64,000 bases of DNA from Hyperoodon ampullatus. Lineage: Eukaryota; Chordata; Mammalia; Artiodactyla; Ziphiidae. The DNA is taken from positions 6,624,001 to 6,688,000 of the forward strand of contig OX457075.1 in assembly GCA_949752795.1 (NCBI GenBank), given 5' to 3'. The notes beneath the pieces were generated by a model that did not search any database, was not told where the DNA came from, and saw nothing but the letters and a program-made list of their open reading frames with translations. This document shows positions 1 through 63,642 of the stretch, piece by piece. Positions within the stretch are counted from its first letter, which is position 1. Every line of letters begins with the position of its first letter. The position numbers were made by a program, and so were the translations under genes.

Positions 1-129
1 TATACATTTGTTCCCCATTTTCTTCTGACTTCTTGCATTATTTTTTGCTTATCTCAGCACTTCGATTACAATGTGCCTACAATCGTTCTTAGTAATGATT
101 CTGATTTGGCTTTACTTAGTGTTTTAGAA

Positions 130-535
130 TTGTAACTTAACATTTTCTTTTAAATATGGGAAATTTTCAGCCATTATTTCTTTGAATACTTTTCCCATCT
201 CGTTCTCACTCTCCTCTTGGGATTTCACTTATAATTACATTAGTCTCTTTGATATTGCCTACATGTCCCTGATGCTCTGTTCATTTTTCTTTAACCTTTC
301 TTCTTTTTTCTTTAGATTGGGTTATTCCTTTTGTTCTACTTCATGTTCATTGACTCTTTTTCTGCCATCTTAGTCTGCTATTAATTCTACCCAGTGAATC
401 TTTCATTTATTAGACTTTTTAGTTCTATAATTTCCATTTGGTTCTTTATTATACATTTCTCTGCTGAGATTCTTCATATGTTTACTCATGAAGACCATAT
501 TTTTCTTTAATTCTCTGATGATAAAGAGTGGACTA
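130..535 (-). mobile_element. Probable antisense L1 fragment
   Basis: TTTCAGCCATTATTTCTTTG and the T-rich text that follows (through TTCTTTAATTCTC) resemble L1 ORF1-region sequence read in reverse. The match is by eye and divergent. Confidence 0.4.
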
Positions 536-815
536 TAATTCATGGCAGCTTTATTCATAATAGCAAAATGTTAGGAACAACCTAGATATCCTTTAACGGG
601 TGAATGGTTAAACAAACTTCAGATAGGCCCTTTGAGCTGGTGGAAATACCAGCCTAAACATTATTCCAAATCTCTGAAGTAATATCCATACAATGGACTG
701 TTACTCACTAATAAAAAATAAAAAAATATTAACACATGCAACAACCCAGACTGACCTCAAAGGCATTACACTTAGTGAAAAAAAGTCAGTCTCAAAAGGT
801 TATATGTTGTATGAT

Positions 816-1208
816 TCCATTTATTATTATTATTTTTAAAGATCTATTTATTTATTTTTGGCTGTGTCGGGTCTTAGTTGCGGTACGTGGGATCTTCATT
901 GAGGCATGTGGGATCTTTTGTTGCGGCGTGCAGGCTCTTCATTGCAGCTCTCGAGCGTCTCTCTAGTTGTGGCATGTGGATTTTGTCTTCTCTAGTTGTG
1001 GCTCCAGCCACGTGGGCTCTGTAGTTTACAGCACGCGGGCTCTCTAGTTGAGGCGCGTGAGCTCATTGCTTGTGGCACACAGACTTAGTTGCCCCAAGGC
1101 ATGTGGGATCTTAGTTCCCTGACCAGGGATCGAACCTGCGTCCCCTGCATTGTAAGGCGGATTCTTTACCACTGGACCACCAGGGAAGTCCCTCCATTTA
1201 TTATTATT
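816..1208 (-). mobile_element. CHR-type SINE with 16-bp target duplication
   Basis: Reverse copy of a tRNA-Glu-derived CHR SINE; the head is at the right (CAGGGAAGTCCC complement of GGGACTTCCCTG). The internal B-box-like GATCGAACC is visible at about 1128-1136. Duplicates TCCATTTATTATTATT lie at 816-831 and 1193-1208. Confidence 0.9.
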
Positions 1209-1383
1209 TATTTTAAGTCTTTATTGAATTTGTTACAACATTGCTTCTGTTTTATGCTTTGGTTTTTTGGCCCGAGGCATGTGGAATCTTAACTCCCTGA
1301 CCAGGGATTGAACGCACATGCCCTTCATTGGAAGGCAAAGTCCTAACCACTGGACCACCAGGGAAGTCCCTCTATTTATTATT
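1209..1383 (-). mobile_element. CHR-related SINE, second copy at the same site
   Basis: A shorter reverse SINE (1209-1370) with an older tail type (TTTATTGAATTTGTTACAAC). It uses essentially the same target: a third copy, TCTATTTATTATT, follows at 1371-1383. Confidence 0.85.
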
Positions 1384-1795
1384 GAAATGGCAAACATTAC
1401 TGAAATGGCAAAACCACAGATGGAAGCCAGGGGCAGGGATAAGGGCTGGAGTCAGGGTGGGTGTAATTACAACAAGGTAGCAGGAGGGTGTTCTTTTGTG
1501 GTGATGGAACAGTTCTGTATTTTAATTGAGATGGTGGTTACATAAATCTATATATGGGATAAAACTGCATAAAAGTTCACACACACACATGAATGCATGT
1601 TAAAATGGTAAAAGCTGAATAAAGTCTGTAATCTAGTTAACATACCAATGTCAGTGTCCTGGTTTTTATGCTGCACTATCATTATATAATTTGTCACCCT
1701 TTGGGGGAAACGGCAAAAAATACATAGGGCTCTTTGGACTGTTTTTGAAATGGTCTGTCAGTTTATAATAATTTCATAATAAAAATTTGAAAATT

Positions 1796-2340
1796 TGAAA
1801 AATGATCTATACCTTACACCATACAAAAAATTAAGTCAAAATGTATCATAAACCTAAATGTAAAACCTAAAACAATGGACTCCCCTGGTGGCACAGTGGT
1901 TAAGAATCCACCTGCCAATGCAGGGGACACAGGTTCGAGTCCTGGTCCGGGAAGATCCCACATGCCGCAGTGCAACTAAGCCCATGCACCACAACTACTG
2001 AGCCTGTGCTCTAGAGCCTGTGAGCCACAACTACTGAGCCCATGTGCCACAACTAGCAAAGCCCGCGCGCCTGGAGCCTGTGCTCCGCAACAAGAGAAGA
2101 CACTGCAATGAGAAGACTGCGCACCACAACGAAGAGTAGCCCCCCCTCGCCACAACTAGAGAAAGCCCGTGTGAAGCAACAAAGACCTAACGCAACCAAA
2201 AATAAATAAATAAAATATAAATAAATGTATTTTTTTAAAAAACCTAAAATGATAAAGCTTCTAGGAGAAAACATTTGTAATCTTGGACTAGGCAAAGATT
2301 TCTTAAATGTAACACCAAAAGCACAAAAACATATGTTTCA
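1796..2340 (+). mobile_element. Old L1 ORF2 fragment split by a SINE
   Basis: Flanks at 1796-1870 (CCTTACACCATACAAAAAAT) and 2250-2335 (CTAGGCAAAGATTTCTTAAA) match the L1 ORF2 C-terminal region and are interrupted by the CHR SINE at 1876-2238. Confidence 0.65.
1862..2249 (+). mobile_element. CHR-1-like SINE
   Basis: Forward copy starting GGACTCCCCTGGTGGCACAG and carrying the repeated CACAACTACTGAGCC unit, ending in (AAAT)n. Duplicates AAAACCTAAAA at 1862-1872 and 2239-2249. Confidence 0.9.
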
Positions 2341-2419
2341 CATATGCAAACAGGTATCAAAACCTAACTTGTATGTGTTAAACGGTGCAGTTCATTGTTG
2401 ACAAGTGTTTATAATTGCC

Positions 2420-2800
2420 TGTTTCTTACCCTTTGCTTTGTCTTGACCAAACTTTAGTGAGCCTTCTCTCTTTCCTATATAGGCCCTTGAACTCTGTTTG
2501 TCTCCACAAAATAAAATGGAACAAGTATCCCCACCCCTTCCCAGCTTCTCCTGGCAATCAGCTGACCAAAAGACAACTTCCTATCAGACCTCACTGGCTA
2601 TTCTCCCCTGCTTATCCAGCTTCCCCATAAAAGATTCTGCTTATCTCTGTTTGCTCCCACATTTACCCTATAAAAGAAAAACCTTTTTGTTTGATTTTGA
2701 GACGCTTCCAGATGTCTGAGATCAGCGTGTTCTCCTTACTACAATAGTCTTTCTTCTGGATAAAGCCTTTTCTTATCTAAGTCCGAATTTGGGTGGGTTT
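2420..2800 (+). mobile_element. Possible solo LTR
   Basis: CCCTATAAAAG near 2667 looks like a TATA box, and GGATAAAGCC near 2759 like a variant poly(A) signal about 90 bases on, as in retroviral LTRs. The segment is pyrimidine-rich and unlike the L1 on either side. I could not fix TG...CA ends or name the family. Confidence 0.4.
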
Positions 2801-3169
2801 TTTTTACACTGTATTCAATTATACTTCAATACAGCTGTTAATTTTTTTTTCACAACTACTGTGCAAGACAGACAGATGGCTTCATAAAAGAAAAGAGAAT
2901 CCGGAAATAGACTATGTATACAGGAATTTTGTTTATGGTGAAAGTACCATTTTAAATGGTTTTGCAACAACTGACAATGGGTAAAAGTTAATTCTCTAGC
3001 TCACTCCACATGACCCCCCCCCTACCAGTTATAGAGCTAATACAAAAAACGGTAATTACAAAAATGCTAGAAAAAATTATAGAGGGGCTATATGATGATA
3101 ATCTTGAAACACGAGTAAAACTTGTACCTTGCTCAGTTAACAAAACTATGGGGGAAACTAAATGCCATG

Positions 3170-3765
3170 ACATACTGTTGGTAAAGTGCAAACTGACACA
3201 GCCTTTTTGTACAAAATTTGGTAGTCTCTAATAAAATTAAAAACACGCATACTTTGCAATTCAATAATTCTACCTTTATGTAAGTATCTTAGAGAAATAC
3301 TTGTATATGTATGTATGCACACACACACACACACATACATGGAGCATATACAAGGATGTACTGTTTTCATCAGAAAAATACTAACTGCAGTGAGTAAATG
3401 TCCTTTAATGAGTATGGTGAAATAAATCACAGTATATCCTTATACTGAAATACTAATCAGCAGATTAAAGGATTATGTGTAAATAACATAATGACATGGA
3501 AAAAATCTCCAGGATATATTAATAGAAAAAAAAAAACTCTGCATGCAATGTATTAAGTCGGATTTCATTTATGTAAAAAAATAAAATCCTAAAACAAACC
3601 CAACTATGGTACAAATGTACATACTGTATATAGGTATATAAATGCATAGAATAAAATCTATAAAGAAACACACTAAACTTATAAGAATGATTACCACTGC
3701 AGAAGGAAGTGAAAAAATGTATGGGAGAAATAAATGGAAATTTTGCTTGGGCTTGCTATTTGAAA
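3170..3765 (+). mobile_element. Old L1 3' end
   Basis: Order of segments typical of old L1: AATTCTACCTTTATGTAAGT, a short CA run at 3317-3335, TGAATATTCC-like text, and the final part with GGGAGAAATAAATGGAAATT. Divergent, no clear duplication. In ADAM9 intron 12. Confidence 0.6.
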
Positions 3766-3989
3766 CTTTTATACCAAGAAAAACACCTTTGATATTAGAG
3801 GGGGAAGAGGTACTTTTTTCAAGAGCAATTTGTAGTGCAAAAGCTCGAGAAGCAAATATAGACTATTTCAATTAGTTTGATAATGAAGTAAACAGTCAGG
3901 AGAAATCAAAACATATATAATATTTTAGGAGAATGCCTGGAAAGAAGAGCTTGGTCATCCTAACTGTATAACATTAATTTAGAGACTAA

Positions 3990-4090
3990 ACATAACCTCA
4001 TTAGGCTTTATTTTCCTCATTTGAAAATGAGAATATAAAAAAAAATCAACCTCCTAGAGTTATTATGAGAATCATACCATGGAAAACATT
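3990..4090 (+). repeat. MIR fragment
   Basis: ATTTTCCTCATTTGAAAATG followed by GAGTTATTATGAGAATCATA matches the conserved MIR core (TCCTCATCTGTAAAATG...GTTGTGAGGATTAA). Confidence 0.5.
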
Positions 4091-4154
4091 TAGCAGAGGC
4101 TGCTGACATGCAGCAATAGTGCAATGAAGGCCCATGACAATTTCGTCATAAAAT

Positions 4155-4310
4155 ACATACTGCCTGGGAATTCCCTGGTGGTCCAGTGGTTAGGACTCTG
4201 TGCTCTCACTGCCGAGGGCTCAGGTTAGACCCCTGGTTGGGCAACTAAGATCTCACAAGCCAAGCGGCACACCCCTCCTCCCAGAAAACAAAAACAAAAA
4301 ACATACTGCC
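4155..4310 (+). mobile_element. Short CHR-type SINE with 10-bp target duplication
   Basis: GGGAATTCCCTGGTGGTCCA head, short A-rich tail. Perfect duplicates ACATACTGCC at 4155-4164 and 4301-4310. Confidence 0.9.
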
Positions 4311-5118
4311 TTTCTAGAATGTAAAGCCTTCTGGCAAAAGCCAGGGATGTGTGGTCAGGTAAGGGAGAAGAAGCAGTACTTGTGGAAAAGATTGAGAATA
4401 TAGTAAAGTTTACATACAATTGAAGTAATTTCTTTAAAATTTAAATTTAATTTTTTTTAATTTTTAAAATTTAATTAAAAATTTTTTCCTCCTAAGCCTT
4501 GTCTAGGAAGTCTTAAGTAGGCCGTTTTGAGAGGAGAATGGCTGAGATATAGAAGAAGAAGAATAAAGATGGGTACAGACTTATGGCAGTAAATGTGGGT
4601 AACAGGTGTGAGAAAGCCAAAGAGAGGTAGGTGAACTGAAGCTTACTAAAGGGAGAATGTTAATTTGAGTAGTAAGAACTTTATTAATGAAGAACTCTGG
4701 AGAGTGGGCCAGCTTCAATTTATTATTAAAATGAGGTCAACTGAATAAATGTTTCTGCAATGGCAGTGCCAGAATAGTAAAAGCTTATAAGTAAAGAGCC
4801 AAGAGAAAAACTGATTCGTTCTTTAAAATAAATAAATGACTCAGTAACCATAACAGAAATGGTAGAAGGTAGCAAAAAAACAGAAGAATAAACATGGCGC
4901 TTTCCTGGACACCAAAACAGATGACACCATTGGTTATGTTCTAGGAAGGAGGGGATGATCAATCCCAGGAACATATCCCCACAAGCAAAATACCAATCCT
5001 CATTTTGCCACTAAATTTTACTTTAGCTCCTATGCTAGAGTTGCCCAAAGCGAGCTATTTTATTCTTTTGCAAATCCCAAGGTAACTTCACAAAGCAAAC
5101 ATCACACATTAAACTGAC

Positions 5119-57153
<52,035 letters not shown>

Positions 57154-57731
57154 CTCGGCCGAGTCCGCAGGTTCCCCTCAACACTCGGTCGCCCCTGCCT
57201 CCGCCCGCTCCACCATTTCCCAGCCCTGCCGGGGCCCCAGAGCTGGCAGCGATGCGCGCGCTCGGCACTGACGCAAGTCGGCTCTGGTCCGAGCTCGCTC
57301 CCGACGCGGCGCTGGCTACACTGACGTAGAGAGCGATCCGTCCCCGGCGGGAGAACGGACTTTCTATCGGGCCCCTAAGACCCTCACTAGTCTGCCCCGC
57401 CCATCACTATCCGCCCCGCCTCCTCCCTCCAAGGCCCGCCTACTTCAGGGGTCGAGGGAGCCCATTGGAGGAAGCAATCGAGGCAAAAGAAGGCGGAGCG
57501 TGAGACCCAGAAGCGGAATTGACAGGCACAAGTGAAGCGCAGCCCCGCCTCCTGCGCAGCCTCTTCTTATTAGCTGTCGGGGTCGGGCGGAGCGTCGAGC
57601 TGCTCTCCCATTGGCTGTTTGGCGGCGAGGAGCGGGGCTACGCGGAGAGGCCTGACCAGGCAGGGCTTGGGTCGGCGGTGCCGGCCAGGGTTTGAGGTTG
57701 AGCCCGGGTCTCCGCCACTGGGCTCGGGAAG
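57154..57731. promoter_or_regulatory. Bidirectional CpG-island promoter between ADAM9 and TM2D2
   Basis: The two start codons face away from each other with 578 bases between them. The interval is GC-rich and dense in CpG. Visible elements: GC boxes at 57395-57402 and 57411-57420, inverted CCAAT boxes (ATTGG) at 57464-57468 and 57610-57614, and a CRE-like TGACGTA at 57322-57328. I see no TATA box. Housekeeping-type divergent promoters look like this. Transcription starts cannot be fixed by eye. Confidence 0.8.
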
Positions 57732-57958
57732 ATGGTGCTGGGTGGTTGCCCGGTGAGTTACTTACTTCTCTGCGGCCAGGCGGCTTTGCTGATGGGGAAT
57801 CTCCTGCTGCTGCATTGTGTCTCTCGGAGCCACTCGCACAACACTACCGCCGAGCCCGAGCCCACATCCGCTGGCGCCGCCCACCCGGAGGGCTCCACCG
57901 GCTCCGCGAGCTGGGAATATGGCGACCCCCACTCTCCAGTCATCCTTTGCTCTTACCT
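57732..57958 (+). CDS. TM2D2: TM2D2 exon 1 coding part
   Basis: Encodes the hydrophobic N-terminus, the linker with [13 protein letters not shown], and [17 protein letters not shown] up to CT of a leucine codon. Donor TTACCT|GTAAGC at 57959. High CpG content, as expected for a first exon in a CpG island. A simple reading frame runs into the intron for one codon and stops, so the splice is needed. Confidence 0.96.
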
Positions 57959-60900
57959 GTAAGCTACGCAGTCGTCGAGGCGGGTGTAGATGGAGATGGG
58001 GCCTGGGACATATGGGTGTTATGCAGGGGAGAGGAAGGGAGGGAGGCAGGCTGCTTTTTTCCCCCAGACCCTCTCCACCTGAGGACCGGATAAGTCAACA
58101 CGCGGGAAGTAAATATCGTGACAGGTTTCTCACTCGTCTCACTCATGCAGGGGAAAACCCTGTGTGTCGGTGGCAGATCCTTTGGGATCCCCAAAGAGGA
58201 GAACTAGGGAGGAGTGACATCATATAGCTCCGGAAGAAGTGTACGGGTTGTGCCTTCTCTGTCCTGCTCCCTTTAACCTAAGGAGAAACCATCGTAGGTG
58301 CTGCTACTGAGTGGGGCACAATTGGAGTAAGTTATTTGTACCTACAAGGCACTTCCTTACCAAAAAAAAAAAAAAGAATATCCTTACTGTCGCAGAGCCA
58401 AGTCAAAATTTTTAACCTCTCTTTTAAGTCAAATAAGAAAAGGCGTTTGGGAAATGCAAAGAGGGCTGGGAATCCTTTGGCTTCAATTTTGCCCTCATAC
58501 CTTGTGGCTGTTTGCCTAGGGAAGAGATGAAGCCATGGCAGAGGTAGAATCCGTGTAGAAATAGGACCAGAAACACGCCCCTGGCACAACCAAAGGGCCA
58601 TTTGGATGGCTGTTTGACCGGCTGTGCTTCAGCCTGACAGCACTTCTTGTCTTGGGGAAGAGTCAGAATGAAATTAACTCCCAGAAAACTTAAAGAAATT
58701 TCTCTTGCCTGTTTTGATTATATACATGTAAACAGCCATTTGCAAAACCTTAATGATGATGACAATGATGCTCTTACTGGTGATTTACAGGCCCGATGAA
58801 TTTATAGAATGTGAAGACCCAGTGGATCATGTTGGAAATGCAACGGCATCCCAGGAACTTGGTTATGGTTGTCTCAAGGTGGGTTTTTGTTTTGTTTTAT
58901 GAGCAAACTCTTCCATAGAGAAATAGTACTGGCTAAATGCTGTTACAGAAAAGTATAAGGGGCATTAAGTTACCTTTTTGTAAAATTCACTGGAATGACT
59001 GTTACTGGAAATTTTCAGCATGGCTAGGGTCAGTGGCTGAACAAGACATTTAGTTTCCTCAGGAAGAAGCAGTCTCTGTGCCAAAACTACCCAGGTGCAA
59101 AGACCAACCTGTCTTTGGTTCCTTTGGCCATTGAGATTGACAGATTTGGAACTCAAATATCATCCCTGACAGTCCTTCAAGGTATGTACTTTCCCGAAAG
59201 AGCAAAAGAAAGGTTTAGGCAGTTTCTAAAACTGATGATGGATTGAGCAGTATCTTTGTTACACATGCATTTGGGGCAAAGATCCTCTTGCCAGTGACCT
59301 TTCTTTTCACCACACAAGCAGTTTCCACTGTGTCCTTAGGAAATAGGTAGGGTCTATCAGTATATGTCTTTGTAGGAGGTTAGAGCATTCAGGAGAAGGC
59401 TTTGATAACAGTGGCCTCTTGGAATGGAAAGAAGCCATTCAGTTCCATTAATAATATCCCTAAAGCTGGATGCATGCTTCCTAGTCAGTCTCCCCAAAAC
59501 CAGTGAAGTTCACATACTTCCTCCCCACTGTGGACTCACCATTATGTTATATTATGCTACATAATGCAAGTCAAGACAGAGTCAGCTATAAGAGAATTAT
59601 GGAAAATATTCTTTGTGCTAAATCAGACACAGGGGAATAAACCTAAAAGTAATAAGGCCAAAAAGGCCACTCTTACTGCAGTCATGTGTAAAGAAATATT
59701 TTCAATACAATGAGATTTTGTTCTATGGGTAATTATTGATAAAAGTTTGAGTGAGTATTGTATAGAGATCACTTACTTTTACCCATTTTCATTAAACACT
59801 GGGTTGATCCTGTCAAGGTTCTCAGACTTCCCCCAGAAGTCCTGGAGGACTGTCAACATTCAGGCACCCGTGTCCTGGGGGAGGACCCACCCCTTCCCTT
59901 TGAGGAGTGTTTCAGCAAAAACAGTAGTGAAGCACTTAATAAGGTGCCAGTGGAGAATGTACAGCTGTGCTTTCTCTGCAAGCATTCAGTTACACAAAGG
60001 GTCAGAGGTCCTGTTCTGAAATTTTTTGCTGGGATTTAAACTTATAGATGTATTACAGACATCTGAAAATCACAGTTTCATGACTGAAGTAAAGTCCTGA
60101 GTCAGTTGATATTCTGAGTTCTTTCCTAATGATGTTCATTTATAATATGTATAAAACAGACCTCAACTACACATTGACTTTTTAAATACCCATTCCCAAA
60201 TGTTCAGTAATGTGCTCTTTTTTCCTGTAAATACAGGATAAAGCATTGTGTCTCTTCTAAATGGCATTTAATGAAACTGATGATAAACTTTTTTATTATA
60301 TTATTAAAGAAGGCAGTCATAAGGAAAGAAAAAAAGTTTATTTAAAACAATGTACATTTAGGATGGACTAATGTAAAATCACTTGAAGCATGTCACTGCA
60401 TTCCCTGCTCTTCAGCATAGCTTTACCTCACCTTTGTTAGAATAATTTTTGTCCTGAATCCGCTGTTACTAATATAAAGCTATATTTTGTGTTGCCTGCT
60501 CTGGTGAGTTTGGTTGGTTGTTTTGGTCCTTCCTCCCCAGTTCGGGGGTCAGGCCTACAGTGATGTGGAACACACCTCCGTACAGTGCCGCGCCCTGGAC
60601 GGAATCGAATGTGCCAGTCCTAGGACCTTCCTACGAGAGAATAAACCTTGTATAAAGTAAGTGTTACTCTGAATGGAGTAGTTGTTACTTGGATGGCGGT
60701 AGAGCTGTTTTGTCATTTCTTGATGTGACATTTTCTTTTACCCTAAGTGTTAAAGGGGCAACATGATTACTACTGTGCATCCACCATGGACACCAACAAT
60801 GTAGTTATAACAGAGGGGACACTGGACAGGAGACCAGAGGCTGTAAATTCTAAATGTCTCTTCCGCCAACCAGCTAAGGACCTCTGGCCACCCAGAGTCT

Positions 60901-61859
60901 CTGTCCTCTCATCTGAAAAATGAAGGAGTTGGAGCAGATGCTGTAGCTCCCGAAGTCCTAGGACAGGCTTAAGTCCTTTGCAAGCAGCCTTAGAATTTCA
61001 GGAATAAAGAATTTATTACGAAAAGTATGGACCCTTCTCCCTGAAAATCAGGTATCACCTTAAAGAATTAGGGTTATTTCTATAAACTCCGCTTGAAGGC
61101 ACAGAATTTACGTATACCATTTGCTAATGGAGAGTCTGTGACTGCGTTAAGTGATGCTGTTAGGGCATCTGCAGTTGACTGTCATCACAGTACATAAGAC
61201 AGAAGACCTTACAAAGAAGTCCCGTTTTCAGGTGCCACAAAACAGCAGAAAAGGAATATGGAGATCGGTGTTCATTTAAGGGAAGGTCACACCTCATTAG
61301 AGAACTACATTCAGAACTGCAGCCTCCCTCAGGAAAGGAGCCTGTGTAGGAGGGATGGGGGCCCGGACTCCACGCCTACCAGGATACCTACCGTGCAAAT
61401 GTGCCTGATAGTTTCTTGTCCAGTCCAGCTCTGTATTGGTTCCTATAGGTCCTCCATACCTTAGCAAGTACTCTTTTGAGACTCTAGACAAACTAGGGAT
61501 TTTCCTTTTGCGGGGCGGGAGGGGGGCAGTTAAGAGGTCACAGAGGGACTGCCTCACCATCTATTCACTTACGTGAAATTTACTAATCGTTAAGTGTTTT
61601 CATTTTCATGTGGTAAGCATCTTCCTCTTAATTCCCTCTGTGTAGGTATACCGGACACTACTTCATAACCACTTTGCTTTACTCCTTCTTCCTGGGATGT
61701 TTTGGAGTAGATCGTTTCTGTCTGGGACACACTGGCACAGCAGTAGGGAAGCTCTTGACACTTGGAGGACTTGGGATTTGGTGGTTTGTTGACCTTATTT
61801 TGCTTATTACTGGAGGGCTGATGCCAAGTGACGGCAGCAATTGGTGTACTGTTTACTAA
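57732..61859 (+). CDS. TM2D2: TM2D2, TM2 domain-containing protein 2 (complete, 4 coding exons)
   Basis: Small two-pass membrane protein of the TM2 family, whose members share a DRF motif between two hydrophobic helices; the cellular role is poorly defined. Exons of 227, 88, 116 and 214 coding bases join into 214 codons plus stop, the same length as human TM2D2. The product starts [20 protein letters not shown] (signal-like hydrophobic N-terminus), has a Ser/Thr/Pro-rich linker, a Cys-rich lumenal part ([24 protein letters not shown]), then two membrane segments near residues 150-165 and 179-193, with GVDRFCLG at 164-171, ending GSNWCTVY. The start codon has A at -3 and G at +4. No break is seen. 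It faces away from ADAM9 and shares its CpG-island promoter. Confidence 0.97.
58791..58878 (+). CDS. TM2D2: TM2D2 exon 2
   Basis: Acceptor TTTACAG at 58784-58790, donor CTCAAG|GTGGGT at 58879. Encodes [20 protein letters not shown] then [12 protein letters not shown] is a likely glycosylation site. Phase 2 in, phase 0 out. Confidence 0.97.
60541..60656 (+). CDS. TM2D2: TM2D2 exon 3
   Basis: Acceptor CCCCAG before 60541, donor ATAAA|GTAAGT at 60657. Encodes [20 protein letters not shown] then [18 protein letters not shown] plus two bases of lysine. This is the Cys-rich lumenal segment before the TM2 domain. Confidence 0.97.
61646..61859 (+). CDS. TM2D2: TM2D2 exon 4 coding part (TM2 domain, stop)
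   Basis: Acceptor GTGTAG before 61646. Encodes [30 protein letters not shown], a glycine-rich turn and [20 protein letters not shown], ending CTVY and TAA at 61857-61859. The DRF motif and the paired hydrophobic segments define the TM2 fold. Confidence 0.97.
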
Positions 61860-62495
61860 AAAGAGCTGCTGCCGTGGCCCAGAGAGGTAAGTCTCCTGAA
61901 TTCATCTCTACAGGCTCAGAACTCATCCTTATTATCAGACCTGACCATTGCCTTCCTCTTTGGAGAGAATGGCTTTGGTTAGGAAGGTTTCTTTGGACTG
62001 TGGATTTTCAACCCAAACTTCACCTTGCAGACTAAAAATGACAAGCAAACAGTATTGTGGGTATCAAGTTTGCACCTTTCCTCATATACAAAAAATATAA
62101 AGGATAGTGATTAACTTATAAGCTGCAGGAGGGTTTCCATACACTTTATTTCTGTGCGTTGCTGTATAATCAATCCTTTGGAGCAAGTGGACCCAACAGG
62201 AGAAGCAAAGTGAATATTTTTAGCCTTGTGCCTTTTGTGACCCTGAGTCCTCATGCAGTGGAGATCAGAAGCTGAACCAATGAAAATCTTCAGAAGTAGA
62301 AATGGTGATGGATTTTAATACACACTGAAATTCTGACTTTCTGAATTTAAATTGCAGAATAAATGTTGCCAACCTGGAATGCTCGTTCGGGTGTTTTCAG
62401 TAGGTAGAGTGAAACTCAAAATTATATTTGTTGTGCTTAAAGCTAAGCATTTGAACTGAGCCTGATAATAAACCCTATTGTTTCATCATTTTTAT
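61860..62495 (+). other. TM2D2: TM2D2 3' untranslated region with two poly(A) signals
   Basis: Canonical AATAAA hexamers lie at 62358-62363 and 62467-62472. The first is followed within about 30 bases by a T/G-rich stretch (GTTCGGGTGTTTTCAG), as expected for a cleavage site near 62380. The second would extend the transcript by about 110 bases. Which is used cannot be told from sequence. Confidence 0.6.
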
Positions 62496-63605
62496 GCCTG
62501 AGAGGGAATATATCCAGTACAGTAATTTCCTCATTCCAGTTATGTTTTGGATAGCTGAACATGGCTGAGTTCAGTGATCCTCTTGGCAGACTTTTCCTAT
62601 CAAAAAAGTAGTATTTACCAGTTTAGAGAGCCCATGTTGTAGACTAGTAAAAAAAAAAAAAAAAAAAAAAAATTTCATACAAGTAACTGTAAATCTGTTC
62701 TTCATGATTAGGTAAGATAATATGAGGGGCCTCAGGCCCCTGGAAAGAAAAGCAGACTCTTCCTTAAAGGATATTACTACTGAGTGCTGGGTAGAGTTAG
62801 GATATGATCTGGGGGGCAAAGAAACTGAACACATTCTGTCAAAATAAGCATGGTACCAAAATCTCTCAGTGTGGGCTATAGCAATCAGTCATAGGGAAAA
62901 AGACAGAAAGGTTTTGAGTTCCCAAATCACTGGGAATAAAAGAAAATGTTCTGAATTATAAGTGGTTTTTAAAACTTAGTTCCCATCCCTTGCAATCTGA
63001 GTCGAAAAGAATATAAGGTAAAAATGGGGTTTGTAAGGTAAATCAAACTAAGAGCCTGCTATTTGGGCAACTTATAAATTCTAGAAACAATCAAGGTAGA
63101 ACTGCTCAAAGTTTAGTCTCATAATAATTGACATAAAGACCAAGAATCCCAGTTAAAATAACTGAATATGCTCTATCATTATGAAGTTTTCCTAAGAGTT
63201 TCAGCTTTATTATCTCTGATTAATATGACCACTGTTCTTACGGTAGTAAATGGTGGCAATTATGTAAAAGTTAAAACAGATTATTCTATTTTGTCCTGAA
63301 AGTTCTGTACCACGTTGACCTTAACCTTATTTATAACAGTAATAATTGGTAGATTCTTATTTATAATCTCTACACTCTAAGGCAGTATATTTTAAATTGT
63401 TGTGGGTCACGAAGAAACTGGACCTTCTCCCCAGAAAGATGCACAGAAACATAAAATTTTGCATAGAACTTAAGAGGGTTCAAGGATGCCCCCTTTTAAA
63501 AAGAAAAAAAAAAACTTCTAAGAAAAATCTGGAAAACAAACTAAAATTGAAATCTTACCCCAAATAAGATACTACTTTAAAACCACAAATCCTGCTTCAT
63601 CTCAC

Positions 63606-63642
<37 letters not shown>

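Larger units (their letters stand above)
540..1795 (+). mobile_element. Old L1 3' end carrying two nested SINEs
   Basis: 540-815 and 1385-1795 match the pattern of old mammalian L1 3' ends (ACAGTTCTGTATTTTAATTG, GGTGGTTACATAAATCTATA, a CA run, and TAATAATTTCATAATAAAAA). The two SINEs at 840-1192 and 1209-1370 split it. Confidence 0.75.
1..5118 (-). other. ADAM9: ADAM9 intron 12, partial
   Basis: Holds old L1 pieces, nested SINEs and a possible LTR listed separately. 2810-3165 and 4500-5118 show nothing recognisable; 4436-4488 is an AT-only, largely self-complementary run. I searched the minus strand for the next disintegrin-domain exon and did not find it. Confidence 0.8.
57959..61645 (+). 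other. TM2D2: TM2D2 introns 1 to 3
   Basis: Introns 57959-58790, 58879-60540 and 60657-61645. In contrast to ADAM9, I see no SINE or L1 in them. Short A runs occur near 58361-58375. No other gene is evident. Confidence 0.85.

Noticed and set aside
1..5118. ADAM9 exon 13 (rest of disintegrin domain)
   Set aside because: No minus-strand segment with the expected Cys-rich pattern and splice sites was found.
57692..58227. 133- and 136-codon plus-strand frames overlapping TM2D2 exon 1
   Set aside because: Out of frame with TM2D2 and continuing into its first intron; GC-rich shadows.
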